From: Procambarus clarkii
Taxonomy: Eukaryota > Arthropoda > Malacostraca > Decapoda > Cambaridae
DNA length: 64,000 nucleotides
Assembly: GCF_040958095.1 (NCBI RefSeq)
Contig: NC_091193.1
Span: forward strand, 34,673,430-34,737,429
Reading direction: 5' to 3'
This document shows, piece after piece, positions 10,391 through 20,844 of this stretch. How positions within the stretch are numbered: the first letter of the stretch is position 1; each line of letters begins with the position of its first letter. The notes beneath the pieces are model-generated. The model saw nothing but the letters and a program-made list of their open reading frames with translations. It was not told the DNA's origin and did no database searches. The position numbers and the translations under genes are program-made.

Positions 10391-10458
10391 AATAGGAGCT
10401 GCCTCGTGTGGGCCAATGGGCCTTCTGCAGTTACCTTTGTTCTTATGTTCTTATGTTC

Positions 10459-11176
10459 TTACGCGGTAATTGATTCCACATATCAACAACCCTGTTACCG
10501 AACCAGTATTTACCTAAGTTGACCAGACCACACACTAGAAAAAGGGATGACGACGTTTCAGTCCGTCCTGGACGATTCCCTAATCGATCGACTTGAGAAT
10601 GGTCCAGGACGGACCGAAACGTCGTCGTCCCTTCACCTTCTAGTGTGTGGTCTGGTCAATATACTTCAGCCACGTTATTGTGACTCATCGCCTGCATTTA
10701 CGCGTCTTTCCTAAATCTAAATTTATCCAATTTATACCTCATTGTTTCGTGTTCTGTCTTGTGTTGATACTTTTAATACTCCATTAATATCCCCCTTTGT
10801 TATGTACATTCATTCACTTGTAAACCTCTATCATGTCACCCCCTAACTCTTCGCCTTTCCAGTGAATGCAATTTAAGCTTTGTTAATCTTTGTTAATCAG
10901 TTCAGTTTTGGTCGCTGTACTATAGAATGGATACAAATTCACTTAAACGTGTAAAGCGTAGGATGACAAAGTTAATTCCCCAAACTAGAAATCTTCCATA
11001 TGAAGAAAGATTAACAAAGCTTAAATTGCATTCACTGGAACGGCGAAGAATTAGGAGCCAATTACCGAGTAACGTGGTGGAGGTGGGGTCCCTCGATTGT
11101 TTTAAACGTGAGTTGGACATGTATATAAGTGGGATTGAGTGGTTATAAATAGGAGCTGCCTCCTATGGGCCAATAA
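10459..11176. repeat. C-block copy 1, right piece
   Basis: The block resumes with a minus-strand old CR1 3' fragment, interrupted by a 141-bp palindrome. The same LINE fragment continues to about 10900. It then switches to a plus-strand old CR1 3' end (about 10900-11165) holding remnants of the ORF2 C-terminus such as LERRRI and EVGSLDCFKRELD. This LINE subfamily is several percent diverged from copies A-D. The block ends at CCAATAA, where the second LINE cluster enters; in the other two copies it continues straight into GCCTTCTGTAG of the Z-block. Confidence 0.8.
10519..10659. repeat. 141-bp palindrome with two hammerhead-like arms
   Basis: The arms start TTGACCAGACCACACAC and end with its complement, meeting around ATCGATCGA. 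The right arm on the plus strand carries CTTGAGAATGGTCC, a four-to-five-base loop, then GGACCGAAACGTCGTCG. This resembles the stem II plus GAAAC half of a hammerhead ribozyme, as found in Penelope-like retroelements, but the CUGANGA half is not canonical. The palindrome interrupts an old minus-strand LINE fragment, so it arrived as an insertion. Confidence 0.7.
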
Positions 11177-11303
11177 GAACATAAGAACAAAGGTAACTGC
11201 AGAAGGCCTATTGGCCCATACGAGGCAGCTCCTATTTATAACCACTCAATCCCACTTATATACATGTCCAACTCACGTTTAAAACAATCGAGGGACCCCA
11301 CCT
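11177..11303 (-). mobile_element. CR1 3'-end scrap, minus strand
   Basis: The octamer tail and 3' UTR of an older CR1 subfamily appear in reverse orientation directly after the left AATAA target duplication (11172-11176). A 25-base AT-rich join (11304-11328) links it to copy C. Confidence 0.8.
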
Positions 11304-11328
11304 TAACTTATTTAACTTAACTAAAGAT

Positions 11329-13318
11329 TAACTTATTTAAGAATATTCTAAACAAAGCACAGGAACGTAGTATACCATACAAATTGAATAGATCGAATAC
11401 TAATGACCCAAAGTGGATAACAAAGAATTTGAAGAACCTTATAGGTAAAAAGAGAGCTTGGTACAAAAGGATTAAAAATGGGGAGGTCACTTTAGAACAG
11501 GAATTCGTACAACTGGTTAGAAATGTTAAAAAAGAGATAAGGAAAGCAAAAAGAAACTATGAAGTTCGCATAGCAGGGCAAGCAAAGACAAATCCTAAAG
11601 GGTTTTTTCAGTTATATCGTACTAAGACTAGGGAAAGGATAGGTCCATTAAAAACTGAGACAGGTCAAATAACAGATAGTGATGAAGAGATGAGTAGTAT
11701 TTTTAATAAATATTTTGTATCTGTATTTACTAAAGAGGAACTTAACAATATGCCTTCAGCCGAACAAGTCTATGTGGGTGGGGACGAGGACAGGTTGACG
11801 AGTTTAGCAGTTACCAGGGAGGATGTTCTTAAACAAATAGTAAAACTCAAACCAAACAAATCCCCAGGGCCGGATGAAGTGTTTGCTAGGGTGCTTAAAG
11901 AATGCAAAGAGGAGCTTTGTGACCCACTGTCAACCATATTTAATAAATCAATAGAGTCAGGCAGAGTGCCAGAGTTTTGGAAAGTTGCTAATGTGATACC
12001 AGTTTTTAAGAAAGGAGATAGATCACTTGCGTCTAACTATCGACCAATTAGCCTAACGTCCATTGTGGGAAAGTTGCTCGAATCTATAATAGCAAATAAA
12101 ATTCGTCTTCATCTTGAAAAACATAAATTAATAATTGAGTCGCAACATGGTTTTATAAATGGCCGTTCATGTTTAACAAATTTGTTATCTTTTTATTCTA
12201 GCATTGTTGAGGCAGTTGATAGTGGTAAGGATTGCGATGTTGTATACCTTGACTTTAGCAAAGCTTTTGATACAGTGCCACATGAAAGACTGATTAAAAA
12301 AATAGAGTCTCATGGTATTGGGGGTGCTATATTAAGCTGGATTAGGGCATGGCTATACCAAAGGAAACAGAGAGTTAGTATAAATGGAATCAAGTCAGAG
12401 TGGGAAAATGTTGTAAGTGGAGTGCCTCAAGGCTCTGTCCTGGGACCTCTGTTGTTTATAATATATATAAATGATTTAGATTCAGGTTTGAGTAGCAACA
12501 TTTGCAAATTTGCCGATGATACGAAAATCGGTAGGGAAATTAATTCGGAGGAGGACTCACTATCACTTCAAGTTGATCTAGATAGGGTTTTGAAATGGTC
12601 AAAGGATTGGCGGATGCAGTTTAATGCTGATAAATGTAAAGTTCTGAGGTTAGGTAATGATGATAGAGTTACAAGATACGAGCTAGATGGTGTTGTGATT
12701 GCGAAGTCGGATTGCGAAAGGGATCTGGGAGTTATGATTAGTAAGAATTTAAAACAAAAGGATCAATGCATAAATGTTCGTAATAAGGCAAATCGGACAC
12801 TTGGATTTATTAATCGCAGCGTTAGTAACAAGACACCTGGTGTGGTTCTCAAGCTATATCTTGCTCTAGTTAGGCCCCATTTAGATTATGCAGTTCAGTT
12901 TTGGTCGCCATATTATAGAATGGATATAAATTCACTTGAACGTGTCCAGCGTAGGATGACTAAGTTAATTCCCCAAATTAGAAATCTTTCATATGAAGAA
13001 AGATTAACAAAGCTTAAGTTGCATTCACTGGAAAGGCGAAGAGTTAGGGGTGACATGATAGAGGTTTACAAGTGGATGAATGGACATAACCGGGGGGATA
13101 TTAATAGGGTATTAAAAGTATCAACACAGGACAGAACACGAAACAATGGGTATAAATTGGATAAGTTTAGATTTAGGAAAGACTTGGGTAAATACTGGTT
13201 CAGTAACAGGGTTGTTGATTTGTGGAACCAATTGCCGCGTAACATTGTGGAGGTGGGGTCCCTCGATTGTTTCAAGCACGGGTTGGACAAGTATATGAGT
13301 GGGATTGGGTGGTTATAG
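11329..13318 (+). pseudogene. Truncated LINE ORF2 (RT only), copy C
   Basis: This is the C-terminal two thirds of CR1 ORF2 with an intact reverse transcriptase and no endonuclease. The first in-frame methionines are internal to the ancestral protein. It is a typical dead-on-arrival 5' truncation, not an independent gene. Confidence 0.85.
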
Positions 13319-13391
13319 AATAGGAGCTGCCTCGTATGGGCCAATAGGCCTTCTGCAGTTGCCTTTGTTCTTATGTTCTTATGTTCTTATG
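11329..13391 (+). mobile_element. CR1-group LINE, copy C, 5'-truncated
   Basis: The copy starts at the equivalent of base 1930 of copy A, late in the endonuclease-RT linker, and runs to three octamers at the 3' end. The remaining ORF2 frame is open to the stop at 13318 (about 660 residues including full RT: SKAFDTVPH, VPQGSVLGP, FADDTK) but lacks the endonuclease and its own start codon. Its tail meets copy D tail-to-tail. Confidence 0.9.
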
Positions 13392-13395
13392 TATT

Positions 13396-16333
13396 CTATA
13401 ACCACCCAACCCCACTCATATACTTGTCCAACCCGTGCTTGAAACAATCGAGGGACCCCACCTCCACAATGTTACGCGGCAATTGGTTCCACAAATCAAC
13501 AACCCTGTTACTGAACCAGTATTTACCCAAGTCTTTCCTAAATCTAAACTTATCCAATTTATATCCATTGTTTCGTGTTCTGTCCTGTGTTGATACTTTT
13601 AATACCCTATTAATATCCCCCCGGTTATGTCCATTCATCCACTTGTAAACCTCTATCATGTCACCCCTAACTCTTCGCCTTTCCAGTGAATGCAACTTAA
13701 GCTTTGTTAATCTTTCTTCATATGAAAGATTTCTAATTTGGGGAATTAACTTAGTCATCCTACGCTGGACACGTTCAAGTGAATTTATATCCATTCTATA
13801 ATATGGCGACCAAAACTGAACTGCATAATCTAAATGGGGCCTAACTAGAGCAAGATATAGCTTGAGAACCACACCAGGTGTCTTGTTACTAACGCTGCGA
13901 TTAATAAATCCAAGTGTCCGATTTGCCTTATTACGAACATTTATGCATTGATCCTTTTGTTTTAAATTCTTACTAATCATAACTCCCAGATCCCTTTCGC
14001 AATCCGACTTCGCAATCACAACACCATCTAGCTCGTATCTTGTAACTCTATCATCATTACCTAACCTCAGAACTTTACATTTATCAGCATTAAACTGCAT
14101 CTGCCAATCCTTTGACCATTTCAAAACCCTATCTAGATCAACTTGAAGTGATAGTGAGTCCTCCTCCGAATTAATTTCCCTACCGATTTTCGTATCATCG
14201 GCAAATTTGCAAATGTTGCTACTCAAACCTGAATCTAAATCATTTATATATATTATAAACAACAGAGGGCCCAGGACAGAGCCTTGAGGCACTCCACTTA
14301 CAACATTTTCCCACTCTGACTTGATTCCATTTATACTAACTCTCTGTTTCCTTTGGTATAGCCATGCCCTAATCCAGCTTAATACAGCACCCCCAATACC
14401 ATGAGACTCTATTTTTTTAATCAGTCTTTCATGTGGCACTGTATCAAAAGCTTTGCTAAAGTCAAGGTATACAACATCGCAATCCTTACCACTATCAACT
14501 GCCTCAACAATGCTAGAATAAAAAGATAACAAATTTGTTAAACATGAACGGCCATTTATAAAACCATGTTGCGACTCAATTATTAATTTATGTTTTTCAA
14601 GATGAAGACGAATTTTATTTGCTATTATAGATTCGAGTAACTTTCCCACAATAGACGTTAGGCTAATTGGTCGATAGTTAGACGCAAGTGATCTATCTCC
14701 TTTCTTAAAAACTGGTATCACATTAGCAACTTTCCAAAACTCTGGCACTCTGCCTGACTCTATTGATTTATTAAATATGGTTGACAGTGGGTCACAAAGC
14801 TCCTCTTTGCATTCTTTAAGCACCCTAGCAAACACTTCATCCGGCCCTGGGGATTTGTTTGGTTTGAGTTTTACTATTTGTTTAAGAACATCCTCCCTGG
14901 TAACTGCTAAACTCGTCAACCTGTCCTCGTCCCCACCCACATAGACTTGTTCGGCTGAAGGCATATTGTTAAGTTCCTCTTTAGTAAATACAGATACAAA
15001 ATATTTATTAAAAATACTACTCATCTCTTCATCACTATCTGTTATTTGACCTGTCTCAGTTTTTAATGGACCTATCCTTTCCCTAGTCTTAGTACGATAT
15101 AACTGAAAAAACCCTTTAGGATTTGTCTTTGCTTGCCCTGCTATGCGAACTTCATAGTTTCTTTTTGCTTTCCTAATCTCTTTTTTAACATTTCTAACCA
15201 GTTGTACGAATTCCTGTTCTAAAGTGTCCTCCCCATTTTTAATCCTTTTGTACCAAGCTCTCTTTTTACCTATAAGGTTCTTCAAATTCTTTGTTATCCA
15301 CTTTGGGTCATTAGTATACGATCTATTCAATTTGTATGGTATACTACGTTCCTGTGCTTTGTTTAGAATATTCTTAAATAAGTTATATATTGAATCCACA
15401 TCGAAATCCCCATTTAAGTCACCTATCGCTGGGTTCATGTCTCGCTCCAAGACCGGCCCACACCCCATACCCAAGCCTTTCCAATCAATTTGACCCAAAA
15501 AATTTCTTAGGCTATTAAAATCAGCTTTTCGAAAATCTGGCACTTTAACAGAATTTTCTCCTACTGGTCTATTCCATTCTATGCTAAATCTGATTTCTTT
15601 GTGATCACTGCTCCCTAGCTCACTCCCTATTTCGATGTCATTAATTTGCGTTTCCCTGTTAGTTAACACTAAATCTAAAATATTATTTTCCCGTGTTGGT
15701 TCCTTAATGTGTTGCGTAAGAAAGCAATCGTCAATTAATTCTAGAAAATCTTCTGCTTCACTATTCCCTGTTTTGTTCAACCAGTTTATTCCGCTAAAAT
15801 TAAAGTCACCCATGACATAAATACTGTTAGATCTAGATGCTCTAGATATTTCATCCCATAGATGCTTTGCTTCCATTCTGTCTAAATTTGGTGGCCTATA
15901 TATTACTCCTATTATAATATTATTAGCTTTTTCGTTTAATTCAATCCAAATAGTTTCTGTGTGTGGCTCTGTTTTGATTCCCTCTTTGAGACTACATTTC
16001 AAATTGTCCCTAACATATATGGCTACTCCACCTCCTCGTCTAATATATCTATCTGTGTGAAATAGTTTAAATCCATATATTTGATATTCAGCTAATAGTT
16101 CTCTATTTTCTACATTCATCCACGTTTCGGTAAGTGCAATAATATCTATTTTTTTCTGTGCAGACAAGAGCATTTAATTCGTTAATTTTATTTCTTAGAC
16201 TTCTACTGTTAGTGTAATATACCCTAAGTGAATTGTTATTTTGCGGACCTTCTCTTTCCCTGATCGTTTTGCCAATTCCTTTCTCCCACAAACACTTACT
16301 TTTATTACCTCCTTCCTCCAAATCAATTCCCAT
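13396..16333 (-). pseudogene. LINE ORF2, copy D, one frameshift
   Basis: The sequence aligns base for base with copy A ORF2 (2938 versus 2937 bases). A run of seven T on the plus strand near 16149-16155 replaces the six seen in copies A and B, shifting the frame early in the endonuclease domain, just before DIIALTETW. Downstream of the shift the frame is open through all RT motifs to the stop at 13396. The homopolymer could be a sequencing error, in which case the copy would be intact. Confidence 0.85.
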
Positions 16334-16344
16334 ACCTCTATCTA

Positions 16345-17196
16345 CTAACAGTTTAAACCCAAACAAACACCTCTAACCACTTCTTCTAGCGAGTTCGCAA
16401 CAGCGACAACCCCAGCTCTCGATAGATGCACCCCATCACGAGCATACATTTCATTTCTTCCATAGAAGTGTTCCCAGTTGTCTATGAAAGATATTGCATT
16501 TGATTTGCAATATCTTTCCAGCCGGCAATTGACACCAAGTGCCCTCGATATCCATTCATTTCCCACTCCCTTTCTTGGAAGAATGCCACATATGATCGGG
16601 ATTCCTCCCTTGCTCCTAACTAACTCTATGGCTGTTTTATACCTCTGAATCAGTTCCTCACTCCTGACTCGACCAACATCATTTCCTCCCACGCTAATGC
16701 AAATATTGGGATTGTTCCCATTACCAGCCATAATATCATTCATGTTGTTTATAATATCACCAATGCCAGCTCCGGGATAGCAAACCCTTAACCTGTTCCC
16801 CCTATCTCTAGCACAAAACGTTCTATCCAAATACCTTATCTGGGAATCTCCCACAACTAATGTTTGCTTAGGTACTTCCTTTACTTTCTGAGGGGCCTGC
16901 GCTTCCTTTCTCTTCGTTGCTTTCCCTTTTGCGCGATCCACAGTCTCTCCACAGCACTCGTCCTCCAAAACGTCAAATGAATTTGAAGTTGCTATGGCGT
17001 TTGAAGGCGGCTTTATCAAAGTCTTCTTAAGGCCCCTGTCTTTCGCAACTCTCCAAGACGAGGTCCCTTTACTGCTGGTCTCCTCCTTCGTTACTTCTCG
17101 TTGTTTTTTAAGCTGACGCACCTCCTCCCGCAGAGAGTCCAACTCTGTCCTCAGGGCTCCCACTAGAGTCACCAGGTCCTTCACTACAACTTCCAT
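16345..17196 (-). CDS. CR1-group LINE ORF1 protein (coiled coil + SGNH esterase), copy D
   Basis: This is the 283-residue counterpart of the copy A and B ORF1, with the same start and the GDSQIR, GGND and DGVHLS blocks. One visible change is asparagine for isoleucine (NPNICIS) two residues into the strand before GGND. In the copy D leader an in-frame ATG lies eight codons upstream (MLLYYHSN), but this is absent from copies A and B, so I keep the shared start. Confidence 0.85.
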   Translation of the reverse strand: MEVVVKDLVTLVGALRTELDSLREEVRQLKKQREVTKEETSSKGTSSWRVAKDRGLKKTLIKPPSNAIATSNSFDVLEDECCGETVDRAKGKATKRKEAQAPQKVKEVPKQTLVVGDSQIRYLDRTFCARDRGNRLRVCYPGAGIGDIINNMNDIMAGNGNNPNICISVGGNDVGRVRSEELIQRYKTAIELVRSKGGIPIICGILPRKGVGNEWISRALGVNCRLERYCKSNAISFIDNWEHFYGRNEMYARDGVHLSRAGVVAVANSLEEVVRGVCLGLNC

Positions 17197-17366
17197 ATTG
17201 CTATGATAATATAACAACACTCAGGAGCTCCGGTTAACACAACCTCTCACTGTGACTTCACCTGACCGAATAAGCCTTCTGTAGTTTCTTTAGTATTAAT
17301 ATCTTGTGTTAAGTAATCAAACAGCTCCTTCATCCATGACCCGCCTGTGTTGGGATCAAGCACTTC

Positions 17367-17427
17367 CACCTCACCTCTCTACATATTGGTGAGGTGAGGG
17401 TACGTGGACCCCGACACATATATATAA
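17367..17427 (+). promoter_or_regulatory. Conserved hairpin and TATA box before zinc-finger copy 1
   Basis: CACCTCACC (17367-17375) and its complement GGTGAGGTG (17388-17396) enclose a 12-base loop. TATATATAA lies at 17419-17427, about 175 bases before the ATG. The arrangement is preserved in all three Z-blocks. Promoter function is inferred. Confidence 0.45.
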
Positions 17428-17602
17428 CTGAACATCAAGGAAATCATTCATTAACCAATCTGCACCATTCTCTGTTCTCTTGAAGATTATTCGGCCTTAT
17501 AATTTACTTCTGGGAGAAAGTTGCATGTTCTAGTTACTGTTCGAACACTAGACACCACTCCACATTATAGATAAATATTTAGTCGTTGTTGTGAACACAA
17601 TT

Positions 17603-18757
17603 ATGAGTACCTCTTATAAAGATTACGAAGACGTTATTGACACATTCACTCAACTTGACAATCTTTCGAAAGAGTAAGTAGATCCTTCCAAGATCTAGAA
17701 TTTCTTAGAATTTCCAAGAATTTCCACTACTTAAGACTGTGGAACAAGGCAGGCTGGGGCATACTGGTGAGAAGTTAGAAGCGTGTCCAGAGTCATGTGT
17801 CTGTCACGACTCATCCTCTGCATGAGGAGACTGAGGAACAAGGCGCCAGAATGCTGCGGTACATTGGTGAGACGTCAGCAGTGTGTCCCAAGGAGTCTGG
17901 GCAAGAATTTACACTACTGAAGCCTGTGGAAGACTGGTGAGAAGTTAGAAGTGAGTCCCAAGTATGGGGCAGGATCTACGGTACTGAGGAGACCAAGGGC
18001 TGTACATAGTGGTGAGAAGTCAGAAGTGAGTCCCAAGTATGGGGAAGGATCTACAGTACTGAGGAGACGAAGGGCTGTACATAGTGGTGAGAAGTCAGAA
18101 GTGAGTCCCAAGTATGGGGAAGGATCTACAGTACTGAGGAGACGAAAGGCTGTACATAGTGGTGAGAAGTCAGAAGAGAGTCCCAAGTATGGGGAAGGAT
18201 CTCCACTACCGAAGAAACGGAGGGCGGTACGTAGTGGTGTGAAGCCTACGTTATGTGACCGGTATCCTGGTGAGAAGTCAGAAGTATTTCCCAAGTCTGG
18301 CCAAGAATTTCCACTACTTAAGACTGTGGAACAAGGCAGGCTGGGGCATACTGGTGAGAAGTTAGAAGCGTGTCCAGAGTCCGGGGAAAGATCTACACTA
18401 CTGAAGAAGCAAATGGTGGCAGATAGGCCGTCATGTTACCAGTGTGGGAAAACCTTCAGCGACCGCAGTGGCTTAAACAGGCACATGCTCGTCCATACTG
18501 GCGTTAAATCTCACGTGTTTGAAGAGTGTGGGAAAAAGTTCCTTCGAAATGATTATTTGCAGCAGCACCTGATGGCCCACAGTGGTGATAAACACTTCCT
18601 GTGCAAGCACTGCGGGAAAAGATTCTGCCGACTTGGCAACTTGAATGATCACATGATGGGACATAATGGTACGAGACCTCACATGTGTCATGTGTGTGAT
18701 AAACTATTCAGCAGACCGGACTATCTGAAGGACCACATGGTGGTTCATATGATTTGA
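17603..18757 (+). pseudogene. C2H2 zinc-finger gene, copy 1, broken
   Basis: The start (MSTSYKDYEDVID) is intact, but after 24 codons the frame hits TAA at 17675. An insertion of about 125 bases follows. Part of it duplicates the gene's own segment at about 18305-18380, which points to an internal rearrangement. A 2-base loss near 17934 shifts the frame again. The remaining open part (17951-18757) carries four 25-residue SGEKSE repeats and four C2H2 fingers, but finger 2 has lost its first zinc-binding cysteine (VFEEC instead of VCEEC). A fifth finger follows out of frame at about 18764-18858. One 162-bp repeat unit is present, against two and three in copies 2 and 3. Confidence 0.85.
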
Positions 18758-19169
18758 TGACAAACCTTACATGTGCCCACACTGTGGGGATAGATACACT
18801 CAGCTTGGAAATATGAACAAACACATTCAGCTGCATACAACTGTGATCGGTGTGTGAGAATTTTAAAATATTGTATAAATAGTGAGAGCCTAATCTCAAA
18901 ATTAGGCTACAATGTTCCTGTTAATAAACTTTCAAATTTACTGCAATTTGCCTATTTTACTACAATTTGCCTATTAATATTCTTAAAAATGTAATACAAT
19001 GTAACTATTATTATTCAGATTTGGTACATATTATTAACTTATAATTATTTGTTAGATTAAGGACCTGTCCGAAATGTTGTGTTAGTGATGTTAAAAACAT
19101 CAATGTTATATACTCACAAACCCAATGCACCTTCTTGCACTAGTATATAAATAAATGAAAAATAAAAAG

Positions 19170-19388
19170 GACATATGGTTTAAATGTATATCTATTTATT
19201 TACAAGAATATTTTATTTACAATATTTACAAGAATAAATATTGTGATTTTAATCCTGTAATGAAATCATATCCTAAACTAACTAATCAGTATAATGAACA
19301 AATCTACAATGGCCGTAATAGGGATTTGAACCTACACACGGGATGTTCCCAGAAGCGCCTTTGTCAACTGTACCACCACATGGTCAAA
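19170..19388 (-). mobile_element. tRNA-derived SINE, minus strand (Z-block 1)
   Basis: Read on the minus strand, an A box TGGTACAGTTG and a B box GTTCAAATC lie about 50 bases apart in a tRNA-like head (19300-19388). A body and an AT-rich tail with TTGTAAATA repeats follow. The layout fits a pol III-transcribed SINE. The tail repeat is longer in the other two Z-blocks. Confidence 0.75.
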
Positions 19389-19424
19389 AGAATTAGTCAC
19401 AATAATGTGGCTGAAGTAGTTCGT

Positions 19425-19500
19425 CACAATCGACTTGAGAATGGTCCAGGACGGACCGAAATGTCGTCGTCCCTTCACCTTCTAGTGATTTTATACTTTT
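19425..19500 (+). repeat. Single hammerhead-like arm (Z-block 1)
   Basis: This is one arm of the C-block palindrome: GACTTGAGAATGGTCC, loop, GGACCGAAATGTCGTCG, then the shared CTTCACCTTCTAGTG. It adjoins the SINE head across a short GTGGCTGAAGTA linker that also flanks the palindromes. Confidence 0.6.
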
Positions 19501-19770
19501 CAAACTAGATCATCCATATTATTCCAGTATACATAAGAAACTTCTTCATTTGCATTGGAATAATTAGATATTGGCTAACAGCCAATATCTATATATCTAA
19601 GTGAACAAATTGTTTACTGTGGCCAATCATATCCAATTCCTAGTAAGCATTCATAACATACTAGTAACAGTTCTGTCAAAAACCACAGTACTCAGTACAA
19701 ACCACAGCACAGTACAATCTTATTTCACACACAAACAGTACTCAGTACAAACCACAGCACAATCTTATTT

Positions 19771-19773
<3 letters not shown>

Positions 19774-19852
<79 letters not shown>
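19774..19852. repeat. (TA)n microsatellite
   Basis: Uninterrupted TA dinucleotides run for about 79 bases at the end of Z-block 1. In unit 2 the same site has only a short TA run before the B-block, and unit 1 has no B-block, so this tract marks the deletion point. Confidence 0.95.
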
Positions 19853-19854
<2 letters not shown>

Positions 19855-20068
19855 ACCACACATACAGACCTTCACCACCTCACATACAGGCCCACCACAA
19901 CACATACAGATCCACCACCACCACACATACAGGCCTCCACCACCACACATACAGACCCACCACAACACATACAGACCCACCACCACACATACAGACCCAC
20001 CACCACCACACATACAGACCCACCACCACCACACATACACACCCACCACCACCACACATACACACATT
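19853..20068. repeat. 22-bp C/A-rich minisatellite, short patch
   Basis: About ten units of CACCACCACACATACAG plus a variable GACC/GGCC spacer are present. This is the same family as the 11-kb array at 31224. The SINE at 20070 interrupts it. Confidence 0.95.
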
Positions 20069-20069
20069 T

Positions 20070-20366
20070 CGGGGCCTCGTAGCCTGGTGGATAGCGCGCA
20101 GGACTCGTAATTCTGTGGCGCGGGTTCGATTCCCACACGAGGCAGAAACAAATGGGCAAAGTTTCTTTCACCCTAAGTGCCCCTGTTACCTAGTAGTAAA
20201 TAGGTACCTGGGAGTTAGTCAGCTGTCACGGGCTGCTTCCTGGGGTGTGTGTGGGGTGTGGGGAGAAAAAAAAAGTAGTAAACAGTTGATTGACAGTTGA
20301 GAGGCGGGCCGAAAGAGCAAAGCTCAACCCCCGCAAAAACACAACTAGTAAACAACTAGTAAACAC
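20070..20366 (+). mobile_element. tRNA-derived SINE inserted in the minisatellite
   Basis: The head 20074-20143 folds as a tRNA. GCCTCGT and ACGAGGC form a perfect 7-bp acceptor stem, the A box region is TAGCCTGGTGG, and the anticodon loop CTCGTAA would read CGT (threonine-like). The B box GGTTCGATTCC is intact. A 200-base unrelated body and a tail repeating ACTAGTAAAC follow. The body and tail make it a SINE and not a tRNA gene. It splits the 22-bp minisatellite in two. Confidence 0.85.
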
Positions 20367-20844
20367 ACCCACCACCACCACACATACAGACCCACCACCA
20401 CACATACAGGCCTCCACCACCACACATACAGACCTCCATTACCACACATACAGACCTCCACTACCACACATACAGGCCTCCACCACCACACATACAGACC
20501 CACCACCACCACACATACAGACCTCCACCACCACACATACAGACCTTCACCACCACACATACAGACCACCACCACACATACAGACCTCCACCACCACACA
20601 TACAGACCACCACCACCACACATACAGACCTCCACCACCACACATACAGACCTCCACTACCACACATACAGGCCTCAACCACCACACATACAGACCACCC
20701 CCACCACCTCACATACAGGCCTTCACCACCTCACATACAGGCCCACCACAACACATACAGATCCACCACCACCACACATACAGACCACCACCACCACACA
20801 TACAGACCACCACCACCACACATACAGACCACCACCACCACACA
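20367..20844. repeat. 22-bp C/A-rich minisatellite, second patch
   Basis: About 22 units continue the array beyond the SINE. It ends at CACAT and joins directly to a Ty3/Gypsy pol fossil. Open frames on either strand (GGGGLYVWWW-type) simply follow the repeat period. Confidence 0.95.

Larger units (their letters stand above)
6571..10458 (+). mobile_element. CR1-group LINE, copy B, apparently full length
   Basis: It has the same architecture as copy A: a 20-base leader, ORF1, ORF2, a 3' UTR and two octamers. It starts immediately at the broken end of the preceding CR1 fragment. On its 3' side the octamer tail merges into TTACGCGG, where the older C-block resumes. Near-identity with copies A, C and D argues for recent activity of this family. 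Confidence 0.9.
13392..17268 (-). mobile_element. CR1-group LINE, copy D, minus strand, nearly full length
   Basis: The copy has ORF1 and ORF2 and the longest 5' leader seen here (about 70 bases, to 17268), and it lacks the last 80 bases including the octamer tail. It ends against the plus-strand tail of copy C. A right-hand AATAA (17269-17273) matches the left AATAA at 11172-11176, so the whole C/D cluster lies between one target duplication. Copy D may show the true family 5' end. Confidence 0.88.
17269..19773 (+). repeat. Z-block copy 1 (zinc-finger duplication unit)
   Basis: A segment of about 2.5-2.7 kb is repeated at 25589 and 52825 with near identity. It holds, in order, a hairpin, a TATA box, a zinc-finger coding region, an AATAAA signal (18923), AT-rich 3' sequence, a minus-strand SINE and a single hammerhead-like arm. 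The three copies differ mainly in internal repeat number. Confidence 0.9.

Noticed and set aside
13396-17196. Minus-strand LINE D as a host gene for an esterase and a polymerase.
   Set aside because: Both frames match copies A and B throughout and belong to the CR1 element.
17674-17800. An intron in zinc-finger copy 1, suggested by GTAAGT after AAAGA.
   Set aside because: Copies 2 and 3 lack it, and the inserted DNA duplicates a downstream part of the same gene, so a rearrangement explains it better than an intron.
20074-20143. A functional tRNA-Thr (CGT) gene.
   Set aside because: The cloverleaf is good, but it is followed by a SINE body and a tandem ACTAGTAAAC tail and is inserted in a minisatellite, so it is the head of a SINE.
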